Assembly: GCA_037178675.1 (NCBI GenBank)
Contig: JAYMGJ010000431.1
Location: 62,001-126,000, forward strand
Source: Scleroderma bovista
Taxonomy: Eukaryota > Basidiomycota > Agaricomycetes > Boletales > Sclerodermataceae
Length of the DNA: 64,000 bases
Direction of reading: 5' to 3'
Under the pieces are notes generated by a model. That model had not been told where the DNA came from, searched no databases, and saw only the letters and a program-made list of their open reading frames with translations. Each line of letters starts with the position of its first letter. Positions within the stretch are counted from its first letter, which is position 1. The translations under genes were made by a program, and so were the position numbers. This document shows positions 32,825 to 44,831 of the stretch, in pieces.

Positions 32825-35450
32825 ACTGAATGTTCGCGCCGCCGTCGAGAAACAATCGAATCTTTATTATTCTCTGGACCCACAAACTGCACTGGATCCC
32901 ATTTGTTTTTCTTGGTCTCGCGCTGGGCAAGTCATATGGTTCTCGCAAGGGTTGGGCTGCAATTCCACCACACACACCTGCCAGGCAGTTCACTTGCTTG
33001 TGATCTCTTCGAAATCGCAACACTTTTGTTATCTTCCCCCAACTTGGGAGCACTCATCATTGTGTTGACATCCTTCACTGCCCAGGCTGTTGCGAAACAT
33101 GGACGCATATTTCGCTTTTAAAGCAGACCAACCATCGACCAAAGTTCACACTCATTCACACTGTACTACTTCCCGTTCACTCCTGCTTATCAGCCACATT
33201 ATATCCCTTTATTGACCTCAATACCGTTGACAATATGGCCACATTTCCCCGTCCAGCTCCTCGCCCGAAACCAACAGGGGACCATCAGGTTGCCAATCCA
33301 GTAAGCAATACCCTTCCCTTTCTCCAGTGCTCTTTTTCACCGCCCCCCTCCAGCCTCCAAGTTTGTTACTTTTCGATGTCATTTTATCCGGATGCTGACC
33401 CCTGACAGTGGAGAAGGGTGTCGATAGAGAGGCAAAAAGATTGCATGACAAGTACACCCGTGCCGTTAATCGCACCATTCACACATCTCTGCCCGATGGC
33501 CATCGGCAGCGGTGCGAAGAGTACGTGACTCATGTTCATGTCTACAAGGTCCGGATCGTTCCATTGCTCCTACTCGAATCAGCCATTCTGACCGCGACTC
33601 CAGGCTCTCCTAGTGGACATCTATGCACATTTGGTATATTGCGAATATCGGGACAAGCAGTGAGCAGTGTGGTCTTTGTCTGCACTTTCTGACTAACTTC
33701 TGTAGACATCCTCTACTAATTAAGCTTCAACAGTCGGTATCAATCTGGCGGTCATGGGACCGCTTGAAACAGCTAACTCACCACGTTAAGATCAGAGATA
33801 CCTTGAATGGGTATCTGCAACGTGACTGCCAAAAGCACAGTCAACCACTCTGGGCTAGATCCCATGTACCCGAAGGCGATAAAGATGGTATCTTATCCCT
33901 GATAGTGCATTGCAAAAGGGCACAAGACACAGCGTTCTACGACCTGGCATATAGGAGACAAATCCAGGAAGATGATGACCACATACTTTGGAAAGAAAGC
34001 GATGTGCTCATCGATCTCCTTCACTCGGTACATTCCTATCAGGTCACTGCCGTAAAATTCTCGTCTTACTCACTAAACTAGTATCTCACTCTCTATGATA
34101 TTGATCCAATTTTCAGAGAGCGCCTGCTCAGCCATACAATTCGTCTCGCAAGAAAGTCTACATATTTGCCAAAGGAACTTGCCATAGATTTCGGCGAAGT
34201 AAGTTGGTCAGGGGAACCCCTTACTGACGGAAGCACTGCGGGGACTCTTTACCCGGGAAGCTACAGGCGCGAAATTATCGTCGCCAAATGGTTAACGTTT
34301 AATGACGAGAGATCGAGGAAACTGTTTAGAAAGGTTGGTTTCATGTCCTCTACCATGGGACTCTGAGAATAATCAAAAGTTCAGGCATTTTCAAGCGAGG
34401 CTATCCTATGGAGCACGCTGCGACATGGAAACATTGTACCATTCTACGGGGTGGTTACACATCCAGAGTCACCTTTTAGGCTTGGCCTGGTGTACCAGTT
34501 TATGCCTGATCGAACCATCACGGACTGGCTCAAAGAGCCCAGTGCAAACCGCAAAAAACTGGTATGTCATACATTACGTTTTTTTCCGTGGACGCGGAAG
34601 CATAACATCTGTGACAGGCAGTTGAGATTGCGAAAGCGTTGAGGTACATCCATAACTTGAAGCCTCCCGTTTACCATGGAGATCTAAAATGTGTACGTTG
34701 TGCTTGGGTCTTGACGCTCTCCAGTAACACTCCTATCTCCAGGACAATATTGTGGTGGATACATGCGGACATGCTTGTTTGACCGACTTTCTTCAGGCAT
34801 CAGATTCTCGCCAAATTCTGGACTTGGAGACTGTCCGTCCGCAAACCCCCTTTCAGAATACTGTTCAGTATATGGCACCAGAATGGATATCTTCCCATGA
34901 CATTATCCGCGCTACATCTTACAGTGACATGTGGTCCTTTGGGTGTGTGCTGTACAAGGTGAGACGTGCTTATGGCATTGGTTTTCCTTTGACAGATTCC
35001 TCATATTTTCATTAGATAGTTACTGGTCGTCTGCCCTTCGAACATCTTTCCCCCAGTAAAGCCATGAAACGAATAAGGGATGCCCGCATGCCCACACGAC
35101 CACGGGACTTGGAACCAGAAGTCTCTGCGCTGTGGCCAGTCATTGAGTCATGCTGGCATTTGGATCCTAAACGTCGCCTCAGTGCTCACAAGGCAGTCGA
35201 TGAATTGTCCTAACTTCGTAAGGGTCACGCACATTTGAGGTGCTGATGGACATTGTAAATAATGGACGCGATATTCAAGGACACTAACTTGTAGTTGTTT
35301 GGTTGAGATGGATAGATCCGCAAAGGACAAGGATTAAATAGGTTTCCGTGTTCCTACAGTAATTACAGAAGTGAACCATTGAAGTAGTAATGGTATCGTG
35401 TGCAGGTTCCTCATTTGTAGGGGTACCGTAGTGCAAGACATGCTACATCC
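32825..35450. repeat. Right copy of the direct duplication (kinase B unit)
   Basis: Homologous to 27035-29660 including promoter, introns and 3' flank. It is the copy next to the intact UPF0658 gene, so it may be the original position (inference). Confidence 0.85.
33235..35213 (+). CDS. Protein kinase B of the tandem pair, DFG replaced by DFL
   Basis: Collinear with kinase A. It has EKGVDREAKRL, HRQRCEEYVTHVHVYK, KLQQSVSIWRSWDRL and DLAYRRQIQEDDDHILWKES. The kinase domain has IVAKW, FSSEAILWSTLRHGN, VYHGDLKCDN, CLTDFL near 34780, QYMAPEW, SYSDMWSFGCVL, and after an intact acceptor at 35015, IVTGRLPFEHL. The final exon reads RPRDLEPEVSALWPVIESCW and stops at 35213. The gene is structurally intact, but the DFG glycine is Leu. 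The Asp that binds magnesium is kept, so residual activity or a pseudokinase role are both possible. The same unresolved first-exon phase problem as in copy A applies; the ATG at 33235 is the best guess. Confidence 0.75.
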
Positions 35451-35465
35451 CAGAGAGCCACTTCA

Positions 35466-37130
35466 CTACTCGATAGAGATCTGTGGCTGGAGAGGAATGC
35501 CGTAGTATGACGTTTGTCGCTCCGGCAACTTCGGAGAAGCCACATCAGTATTGATTCCTAGAAGAACGTTCCATTTATCCGTAATACAACGCTCGACAAC
35601 TAGCGGGACTGACCTTGGGTTTTGGAATCATGTAACCCCTTATCGAAATCATAAAAGCATTTAACCCCCACCATGAAACTGGCCAAGAGGAGTATGAATG
35701 CGACAATCGCTAAATCTGATATCAGAACAGCACGTTGATAAGCTACTAATGCACGTACTGAACACGGTCAGTGTTGCACGCGTGGAAAGATACTGCGCCT
35801 CGGATGAAGGTTCATAGAAACGGAAAAGTTTATACACTACAGCTCTTATTATAGAGGGAAAACCATAAACATCATGTGTGTACTTACCGACTGCATGGAG
35901 GGGACAGATAAGGTACGCATTGAATTACACCTCAAAATTCCAATGGATCACTTACAATAAGTCATCGCCGCCACCATTAAGGTAAGGGAGGCGGCCATTA
36001 ACCTTCATATCCAAGTCAATTTATAACCAGGTCGGTCGGTTCGAAGAACATACCATTTGACCTCGCGTTGAACAGCAAACGCACAACCAGCAAGAAGGAT
36101 CAAAACAATTGGTATCGCGGCAATGGTGAGGCCGAATTCAGTAGAATCGGTAGAGAGCACAACTATGAGAAGCTAACCGGTATCAGCGACTTGTGTCATA
36201 TGAAACATTCAGCGCACGCTTACTTGCATGGTCACGCCCACAAAGCAGAAAAAGTCGATTTTCAGGAAGCAGATAAAGATTTGATAGTACTGGTACATCG
36301 CTGTTCCATTGAATTCAGTTGAAGGCAAAGGCACAAGAAGACATCTACGAACATTTCAGCTTTGGGTTGGCACCGACAACATGGAATATCTCCCATCTAG
36401 GTGTGAACCGTGAGCGTGGTTATAATTCGAAAGGGTAAAGCTTTTACCCAAATTCCTCGTAAAGCCGTTTTATCCAGAACATCAGCAAAAACCATGAAGC
36501 AGATATTATGCATGGTGCGATCACAAGGAACGGCTTCACTTTGTCCCATAAGAAGTCCGCATCGTCGACACATTCCAACAGACCTGATAAAGTGCAGTCT
36601 CCAATGGCAATATTAGTCTCGCGCACCTGCAGTGCTGAAAAGACGATGAGAGCGCCATGGAATACTATGGAGCTCGGTGGATTAAAGTGTCGTACGCAGT
36701 CAGGACCACCTACCGATGATGCTGAGGAGTTGAATGATGTTTCTTAGTCTCAGAGCATCGAAAGCCAAGGCAAGCTCGAATATCCTGCGCAGAACGATTG
36801 AGCAAATATTAACGTGAGCTTGAGAATTGGCGTTTACTCGGCGAGAATGAACAACGCAAGATAACACGGCAGTGTCTGTGAATTCGTGGACCACCTGGGG
36901 ACGATTGGGCTTTTAAAATGCATACCTTGTACCCCGCTTCGTCGAATCTCGACCCCAGGTATCCATGCACCTTGAGATGAATTAAAGACAGGTCCTATGG
37001 TTGAAGCGCCTCACTCACAATGCCAAACGTCGATGAAACCAATGCAATGACTACTATGGCCTCTATAATCGCGCTTAAATATTTTCGTGTAGGGGTGTTT
37101 ATAGCATCATGAACTCACGAATCGCAACTG
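35466..37130 (-). CDS. UPF0658 Golgi-type multi-pass membrane protein
   Basis: Assembled from many small exons read on the minus strand: EAIVVIALVSSTFGI, VHGYLGSRFDEAGYK, TLPCYLALFILAE, IFELALAFDALRLRNIIQLL, ALQVRETNIAIG and FLIIAPC-like SAS WFLLMFWIKRLYEEFG. Then MYQYYQIFICFLKIDFFCFVG, STDSTEFGLTIAAIPIVLIL, KWLMAASLTLMVAAMTY, FYEPSSEAQYLSTRATLTVF, DLAIVAFILLLASFMVGVKCF, and the tail YYGIPLQPQISIE, stopping at 35466. This is the UPF0658 family (fission yeast member annotated at the Golgi); the biochemical role is unknown. The 5' end is not resolved: a first exon lies near or beyond 37,130. No frame disruption was seen in the parts read. Confidence 0.82.
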
Positions 37131-37199
37131 AGGAGACATCAGATTGAGTGGTTCACCGGCAAGGAGGGTTTGAAGACGTACTGGTGATCATAAAGGCGC

Positions 37200-37718
37200 G
37201 CTGGGCCTTTGTCCCAAGGAGAGATTCAACCGCCATCCTGACTCGGAGGAGAAGGCCAACCTTGAGGGTGGTGAGAGTTGGGAAATGCAGCGAAACAGCG
37301 CTGGATGGGTAGCTAAGTGGCTGTGCAACTGACTTGGGTTCACAACAACGCTTTCAAGTTTCAACGCGGCTCGCTCTACTATGTACAAAGTCTCCTCCCA
37401 AAGATGATCGGCGACTCTTATCAAGCTCCACAGCACCTACAAGCTGTGTCATGGGCAGTTCATCAATTGGCAGTGATGCCATACTTCCTGTGCGGTGACC
37501 GGTCCACTCCGTATTGAAGTGACTTGAGGCATCAGTGGGCTGTGGCCGATACGGACCAGCTTCACCTCCGCACACTACCCATTGTTGTGTTTTTATTATA
37601 CTCATACATTGCATTAACCCAGATGCGAGCGATATGTGCAACCATCAAGTGTATAAGTATGTGATCGGAACTCTGGGTACAAAGTTGATCATTCCAACCA
37701 GTCTAACTGAGCAAGCAA
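37200..37718. other. Upstream flank of UPF0658 and 3' flank of the SET gene
   Basis: No recognisable domain. It may include the missing first exon of the UPF0658 gene. Short overlapping open frames on both strands are not persuasive. Confidence 0.4.
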
Positions 37719-39346
37719 TCAAAACGTGTCACCCTTACACATGCTCTCTCTAACAGCTTGTGCGACCAGAAGTTCCTCCATCCACAGGGTCCGTATGGGT
37801 TGCTGTACGCGGGAACAGCTCACCATTTCGTCGAGTGTTCGTTGGGCTCTGCTGATGATCACTTCGCACATATGAAGGATAGATTCTCTACATGACTCTT
37901 CGTTGCTGTCTGATACGCGTTCTCGCTTGCCCAGAGTGACATCTCTCCATATCTGGATGTCGCTTGCTTCGACACCCTTTGCTCCTGAAACAAGATTATA
38001 CAGACGCAGGGCCGTGATTAATCGCCAAGACGGTCGGGCATATTCTGGTGTCGAAAAAATAACCCAGTCCCTGACAACATAGCTAGGTTCTAGTGTGTGT
38101 TGCAAATAAAATGACGCACCCCCAGTAACCCTCCGTTTCGAGCATAACCCTCACTATATGGCTTTGTCGTTGATCTTTGAAGAATTTCTCCTCGAGGACA
38201 TTTTCAACATCGACCTCACCATGAATTCCCGTCGCTGCATTATGGAGTTCATTCACAAACCCATATTCCACGAAAAGGGTTTTGTTAGAGTGGCATCCAT
38301 ATGTTAAGAGAATCTCGCTATTCCCTTTTATCACTATATCGTCCTTCGAGAAAAACCGGAGACCTTCGCCTATTGGTGGTACAGGTGCAACATCCCAGAT
38401 GTCAGCATTATTTAGGCCAGGGCGCATGTTCGACTGGTTTGGGCTGTGGTTAGCAAAATCAAGTACTGGACACATGGTGAGATTGTTGGGGTTCGATTTT
38501 GACGATTTGAGGCGATAAAATATGCATCGTGTATTGACTGAGGAGCAGATCGTTCTCTAAGTGAGAAAGGGGCATGGAGCTATTTGGTTACCGTTTAGCC
38601 AAGCCCATAAGAAACCCATGACAAGCTTGGCCTCGTCGGTGTCCACATTGCGGTGCCTTCCATCAGGAGACACGGGGAACTGCATCTGCGCAAAGGTTAG
38701 GGTGTGAAGAGCCCGCCGAAACTAATAGCCACACCATGAAAGAGTGTACTTTACACCAGTCATTTAAAAAACGACTATAAAGGCATTCCAACTGAGAGGA
38801 AACACCAGGAGGAAGTGATTGTAACAAAGCATCTTTTCCACCAGTACATCCTTGCTTCAGATGCTTAGAGCAGACTATCCATGTTAATGGGTGGCTGCTA
38901 AAGTCTCGAGGAAGCGTTGAAATGTATGGCCCAAAGAGTGGATCCTTGCTATCTTCATCCCCATCTGGGCGCCATATGAGCAGGTGCATGGAAATTAATT
39001 GGATCGCAGTGAGTGTTTTGACGGTTTGTAGTGGGTAAAATGGTTTGAGGGTCATCACATTCATCATCGCCTTGGCCGGAATAGAGAATAGAAGGCTGCC
39101 TGGCTAGAAAACGAGTCAAAACTCCTTGGACATAAGAGGGGATTAAACACACCGGACAAGATCTACGTGAAAATAGACCATTGCCAGCCGCTGTGTACGA
39201 GTCTCTAGTGTGGGCAGATGGAAGAGGATTTGTGGTGAAACTACGCAACTAGGTGTCTTTCTGCACTCGACTACTAGGTCGGTCATTTCTGCTCCGAGGC
39301 TATTGAGCCAGGCCATCAGGTTCTCCCATCGGGAGTCCGCCGACAT
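37719..39346 (-). CDS. SET-domain lysine methyltransferase (SETD/RKM type)
   Basis: The ATG at 39346 gives SADSRWENLMAWLNSLGAEM, followed by LVVECRKTP, the N-terminal part of split-SET proteins of the Rkm/SETD3-6 kind, which methylate ribosomal and other non-histone proteins. Further blocks are LTAIQLISMHLL, DPLFGPYISTLPRDF, CPVLDFANHSPNQSN (the NHS motif contacting S-adenosylmethionine) and GNSEILLTYGCHSNKTLFVEYGFV (catalytic Tyr region). The C-terminal helical substrate-binding part begins near 38105 (STPEYARPSWRLITALRLYNL) and ends at 37719. Several short introns separate these. The substrate cannot be told from sequence. Confidence 0.85.
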
Positions 39347-39603
39347 GTCCTTTTTGAACGTTGGATTTGAGTGTACAGGTCAACAGAACGTCCCAGAAGT
39401 AGGCAGGGACGTACCCAGGTGAGAATTCTTGAAAAGCGCACTTATTCTCAGTGGATGATGACGGAACACCCGAAGCATAGGGTGGATGTGACGACTCCGA
39501 TGGTTCATCTTTCTTATCGATCCCGTCACCCATCATTTATTATATCCTACCACTTGGACGCTTATTACCAAGTACTCCGTGCACCCAGCAGTTGGCTAGG
39601 AAC
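39347..39603. promoter_or_regulatory. Divergent promoter between SET and SDR genes
   Basis: 257 bp between two outward-facing start codons; no distinctive box recognised. Confidence 0.45.
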
Positions 39604-40729
39604 ATGTCTGTGTTCAATGCATCTCGTCTACTCGGGAAAACCGTCCTGATTACGGGGGCGAGCTCAGGCATTGGCGCGGTAAGATTCAGTCAGTATATCT
39701 CGCTCGAGCAACTGATAAGGCCCCATCAAAGGCGACAGCGATTCTTTTCGCAAAAGCAAGTCTGAAACCCTCATCGGAGGCTAGGATCGCCTACTAACAC
39801 ATCACAGGCTGGTTCGAACTTGATTCTCACTGCTCGTCGTATGGATGCTCTCGAGCAGGTACGGCAACAGTGCGTCGCTGCACACCAAGGAGCTGGCGTT
39901 CAACACGGGGGTCAATTCGTTACTATTCCTCTTGATGTTTCCGATAAGAACCAAATTGCGTCGCTTCCTAATGAAATCCCTCCGGATCTTCGTAACATTG
40001 ATATCCTTGGTAAGCTGCAGGATCGAGTAGCTTCATCTTTCTCTGTATCAAAGGCTTTCTTTTCTGTAGTGAATAATGCGGGCTATGTCGTGGGTGTTGA
40101 CCGCGTAGGGGATATCTCACTCCAGAACATGGAGGAAATGTTCGCTACCAATGTATTCGGCCTGATCGCCTTAACGCAACTTTTCATCAAAGGTCTGTCG
40201 TGGTTTCAAACTATTCTGTTGTACTCATCTTCCCTGAAGATTTTAGGGAGAGAAGCACTGGCCATATTATTAACATTGGGTCTATTGCCGGAAAGGAGCC
40301 CTACGCTGGTGGTAGTATCTACTGTGCAACAAAGCACGCCCTTCATGCATTCACGGCAGCTTTGATGAGAGAAGTTGTTGATACCCCTGTTAGAGTAACG
40401 GAGATTCAACCCGGTATGCTCCCCGACTACTGACAGCTGTGACCGATTTATCCATGCTTATCAGGAATGGTCGAGACTGAATTTTCCATTGTTAGGTACA
40501 AGGGTGATAAGTCCGCAGCAGACAAAGTTTACAGCGGTTTACAGCCTTGTAGGTGAAAAATCCCCCAATAGTGCAATCCCTTCTAATGTACACATTAGTG
40601 GTTGCCGAGGACATCGCAGAAGAAATCGTCTGGGCAGCCTCACGCCCAGCGCATGTAAACATCGCAGAGCTCTTTGTCCTTCCTGTGAATCAAGCCTCTG
40701 CCACTATCAACTATCGTTCCGCTACATGA
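39604..40729 (+). CDS. NADP-dependent short-chain dehydrogenase (YMR226C-like)
   Basis: Classical SDR. ATG 39604, then [16 protein letters not shown] (TGxxxGIG dinucleotide motif), an intron, [18 protein letters not shown] (Arg pair typical of NADP preference), [20 protein letters not shown], and [16 protein letters not shown]. The active site follows with [17 protein letters not shown] (Ser) and YCATKHAL (Tyr-x-x-x-Lys), then EIQPG and [22 protein letters not shown]. The C-terminus [27 protein letters not shown] is diagnostic of the subfamily of yeast Ymr226c and bacterial YdfG, which oxidise L-allo-threonine and 3-hydroxy acids. About five short introns. Complete. Confidence 0.9.
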
Positions 40730-40857
40730 CTAGGCAATCACTCAGAAGAATATAACACTCGTACATGTTTACATTGGAAGGATGAACGATAAGTAATAAA
40801 GATACAGCAATGAACAGCAATGGACATCGAGCCGCATAATCTAATCAGGAGACGGTT

Positions 40858-43800
40858 CTAGCCTTTTAATTTCTTGCTCTTCGATCTAGTCGCCCTTACG
40901 GGAACAGGGATGTGATCTGGCTCAACGTCGTTGTCGTATAAATACTTCTTGATGACGACCGGCTCTTGCACAAGGTGGAGTGGCGGACGATTATCGATAT
41001 CTGTGATATTGCCAAGTGTATCTAGTCGAAGATTCTACGATTGTGTGAGATGAGAACTAAACACTATGCTCAAGAAGATGCACACCTTGACCGAGGGGGC
41101 CAGACAGCCCTTCGCAATGACATGGTTTGATGGGGCCCTTGGTTTAGGGTGGATATCATCGAGGCAAACAGCAGTGGATAATCCACGATGCCACTTGACT
41201 TGCTTCGTCGACTTCATTTCTTCATGTGCGTCTTCCCCAAACCGCGGCCTCTTAACTGCGCGTTGTTTCTCTGGTGTCTCATAATCTTCATCGTCTCCTG
41301 GGCCCCTGCTGTGCATGATAGCCATTCCGTCGCCTGTTCTGTCGTGGTCATCAACATCAAGCAATTGGTCGAAACGCTCGGTCACTCCTTCTGTGTCGCT
41401 ACCTCCCCAACCTTCGTCGCTCCTCCGTGCTCTCCTCTCAGCTCGTTCCTTCCTCTGTTGGTGTCTCTCTTCTCTCTGCCGCTGTAGTATGGTCCGTATC
41501 TTGACTGTTGGACTCTCTGGACGGAGTCCTTCCTTCCGAATCACCTCCATCGCAAAGAGCGCGACAGTTTGCTGATTCTTCACTGTATTCGATGAAGTGA
41601 GTGCTTTCAGAGCTGTAGCACTCATACCCATAAAAATGTCATTTCCTGGGCGTGTGTGCAACCGGCGACCAGACGGAGCAGCTCGAAAAGTGTTACTGGA
41701 TACGTCCGCAACATCGGAGGTGAGTTTGCGCGTACGAGATAACCTTTTCGAGGCGGACTTGCCCTCTTTCTGTGATGGTTCAAGGTCAATGGTAAGTAGG
41801 GTGGAGGCATCATCAGGTGGTGGGTTTAAAACTTTGGCTTCGGGGCTCTTTGAGGACGTGGTTTGAGGCGACAAGGGGGGTTGTTCGTCTGGGAGTGACT
41901 GATTGGTAAATGAGTGAATAGTCTGATCAAGAGGGAGAACGGGCGGCGCCGCGGGGTGTGATGTCCCCTCATCCTTGGCACTCGGCTTTGCTGGTTGTGG
42001 TGTCTCCCCACCCTTAGCACTTGGCTTTGCAGGTGTATGACACACAGACAGCATACCATCGACCACCTTGCGAAATGGGATCGGTGCAGTAGGCTTCAAT
42101 GAATTTGTCACCGGTGGTACATTGGATTCCGAGGGTGGGTCTGAGGAGGGCTTCACAGCATATTTTCCACCTAGCATGCCAGGTACCACCTGACGAATCT
42201 TGTTAGGATGTGAAGCAGACTGGTTTACTATTGGTCCAGGTCCTCGTTTTCTCTTCAATGTTTGGAGTGCGGACCTAGTGGGTGAGGCCAACTCGTTGGT
42301 ATTCTGATTGGTTGACTCGTCGGAGCTACTGTGGCTGGTCCCAGTACGGGAGAGCACATGGGTAACAGGTTTCTAAAAACATTTCAGGAAGCCGAAACCA
42401 GATCCTCGTCAGAGACGCTCACGTTACTCGGGAGCGTCTTAGGTACTGATGGGACTTTTGAAACATTGGCAATTCCTCGCGGTCGTGCGTAGGGTTTGGC
42501 GCCTATTCTAGGAATACGGCTACCCACAGAGGGTTGCTTGAGTTGAGATTTATGGGGACCGGATGCTAGTACTCCAGTTGTCAAATTGGTATCTGCACCA
42601 CCTGTCTCTTCACTCTCATTTTCTTCCGGAATGGCATAAGTTGAGCTGGCTTCTGACTTCTCCGTGGCTATGAGCGGGTAAGGGAGTTTGGTACTGGCCC
42701 TTGGTGTCGTAAGGACCCTGGGGAACATTGGACCTTTACCCTCTACATTATCCCTAACCCTTGATATTGTTGAGGAAGGCTCGACAGAGCGACTGCGGGC
42801 CGGGGTAGCAATGACCGGGCGTGGTTCTACAGATGCGCTCCGTGCATGCAGAAACGTATGCGCACACGTGCTGGCAGTGGAACGGCTTGGTGAAGGTATG
42901 CGCTCCGCCGTAGGAACTCGTCTTGCCGGGCTGCGAGGAGTGTCATCAGGACGCCAAAAGATGTCTCCGCGCACCTTTGGGAAACGTCCTGTTTGGTCCT
43001 CGAGCAACGCGAACTGAGCAGAGTTCTTCAGTGAAGGAGTGATGTTGGTAAAGGCATCATGTATCGGGACTCTTCTTGCGGGAGTTCGAGAGCTTTCGTC
43101 GAGGGTATGCGTAAACCTGAGTGGAGAAGCATTGCGGAGAGCATGCTTCGACCATATAGGAGTCGGAGCAGCCAGGGGACGTTGAATTGTTGAATTTATT
43201 AGGTTGGGATGCTGTATGGGTGGTTTAGGCACACAAGGTGTAGAGTGTTCTGACTCCTGAACCTTTTCAGTAGGTAAAGGAGCCTCTTGGTTTTGGGTAG
43301 CCGAGTTTAAAGACGGCAGCAGCTGTGTCAATACACCAGCGGACTGGGGAGATAAGGACCTCAGTTTATGATGTGACGAGCTATCGCCCTCCTCTGGAGT
43401 CCGCTTTCCTTTGCGCCTTGCTTTGGTTGACAGTGATCTGTCAGATCCATCTCCGACAGAAAATAAGCTCATGTCTGCAGATAATAAGGGAGGTATGGGT
43501 TCCGGGGACCTTGAGGTAGTACCTGGTAGAAGTGCGGCATCCACTTCATCCTCAGATTCTCGCTGGAGAGGGAGTGGCTCAAGGGGTTCTCCCGAAATAC
43601 ATGACACCTCTGATGCTGAGGTGTGCATAGTAGTCGTACTTCCTGAGGCTGGAGAAGGTAAATCGCCTGCGCCATCTACGCGTACTTCTGGATGAAACGC
43701 ACGTTCGGGTGTTGCCGAGAGAAAATCATGAACGTCGAGTCGCACGCTGGGGTTCGCAATAGGTAAGGCTGATGTAGCGTTTTGCAAGATAGATGCGGGG

Positions 43801-44533
43801 CGAGATTCAAATGAAATTAAGTCATGCTGGGAGGTGTGGCCTGCATCCAGCACCGCTCTTCCTGTGTCCCCCGGTACCGAAATTGAAGGGCGGCCAGTAA
43901 AGACAAGAGAGGAATCATCAACAGGAGCAGCCAGTTGGTTTAATCTCTCGAACAGGTTGATGGAACGAAATGGACTGGGAGGTACGGATACATCCAACAG
44001 CGGAAATTGCGCATCCTTCGCTGGTATGCAATCAGAACCAGGGTAAATGCGTCCCCGAGGCGGCGGTGAAGGGTTATCAAATGCACGCATTATCTTTGTA
44101 GCGAGCACGGAGGAAGGCTCTGATGGTGCGTACACATCAAGGAAGTAGTCATGAGAGCATACTACCTACCATCCTGAAGGTCGTTCTCTGTGGGCGTGTC
44201 CTCGCCAGGAAGATCGTATGTGAGCTCCTCAACGCCTTCCGCGCCGTCTTGGGCTCCATCATCGCATGCAGTTAGAGAGACAGCATTGTTCGATTGGAAG
44301 TGAGACAGGGGGTGGGTGGAGAGCCTTGGAGAGCGGCGTACGGGGCTACCAAACGCGCCAGACTTATGGGCGGCCCGCCGCGCGATGTTCTGGACGATGA
44401 AATTCTTCTCTGGAGAGAGAATCGGCCCAAAGTAGACGCGGGCCGATGACGAGTTGACTTCATCGGTGTCCGAAGATTCGCTGGCAGTCAAAGGCGGCGG
44501 TGAGTAGGGTGTGGACGAATTCGAAGGATCCAT
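40858..44533 (-). CDS. Long intrinsically disordered protein, unknown function
   Basis: About 1,150 residues from three main exons (44533-44170, 44135-42420, 42370-41040) plus a short last exon ending RATRSKSKKLKG at 40858. The join near 42,370-42,420 is a normal 50-nt intron (SN|GTGAGC...TTTTAG|KPVTHVL). The sequence is rich in Ser, Pro, Thr and charged residues. Recurrent motifs are ARRVP next to SP/TP sites (SPARRVPTAE, TPARRVPIHD), RSVEP/ARSASVEP, and FGPILSPEKNF near the N-terminus. Basic patches (LKRKRGPGP, KRLSRTRKLTS) could be nuclear localisation signals. A helical, highly charged segment (RQREERHQQRKERAERRARR) lies near the C-terminus. The many SP/TP sites suggest cell-cycle kinase regulation (inference). 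I do not recognise a named family. Confidence 0.72.
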
Positions 44534-44831
44534 ATATCTTGTAAAGAGATTTCCTGAAAAGCCAAAGAATATCTCGTGTGCATGTAAAAATGTACAGACT
44601 AGCGAGCGGGTCGTATGAGTGTGCAGGACACGACCAGCAAGCAGGACGAAAACAACGTTGAGGCGCGTATAAGCACGTGATCGCTATTCTTTTACTAAAC
44701 TAAGCTCATCACTATTATTACGGTAGTCTAAACCTCTAAGACATCGACTCAGACGTCCTCCAGTTTGGAAGACACGGGTCAGTCAACTTCCTTGGGTGAA
44801 TGACCCTCGGATAGGGTATTGTTCACCCCTA

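Noticed and set aside
42371..42420. A 26-nt intron in the disordered protein gene
   Set aside because: A donor further upstream (AAC|GTGAGC) gives an ordinary 50-nt intron with the same acceptor and keeps the frame.
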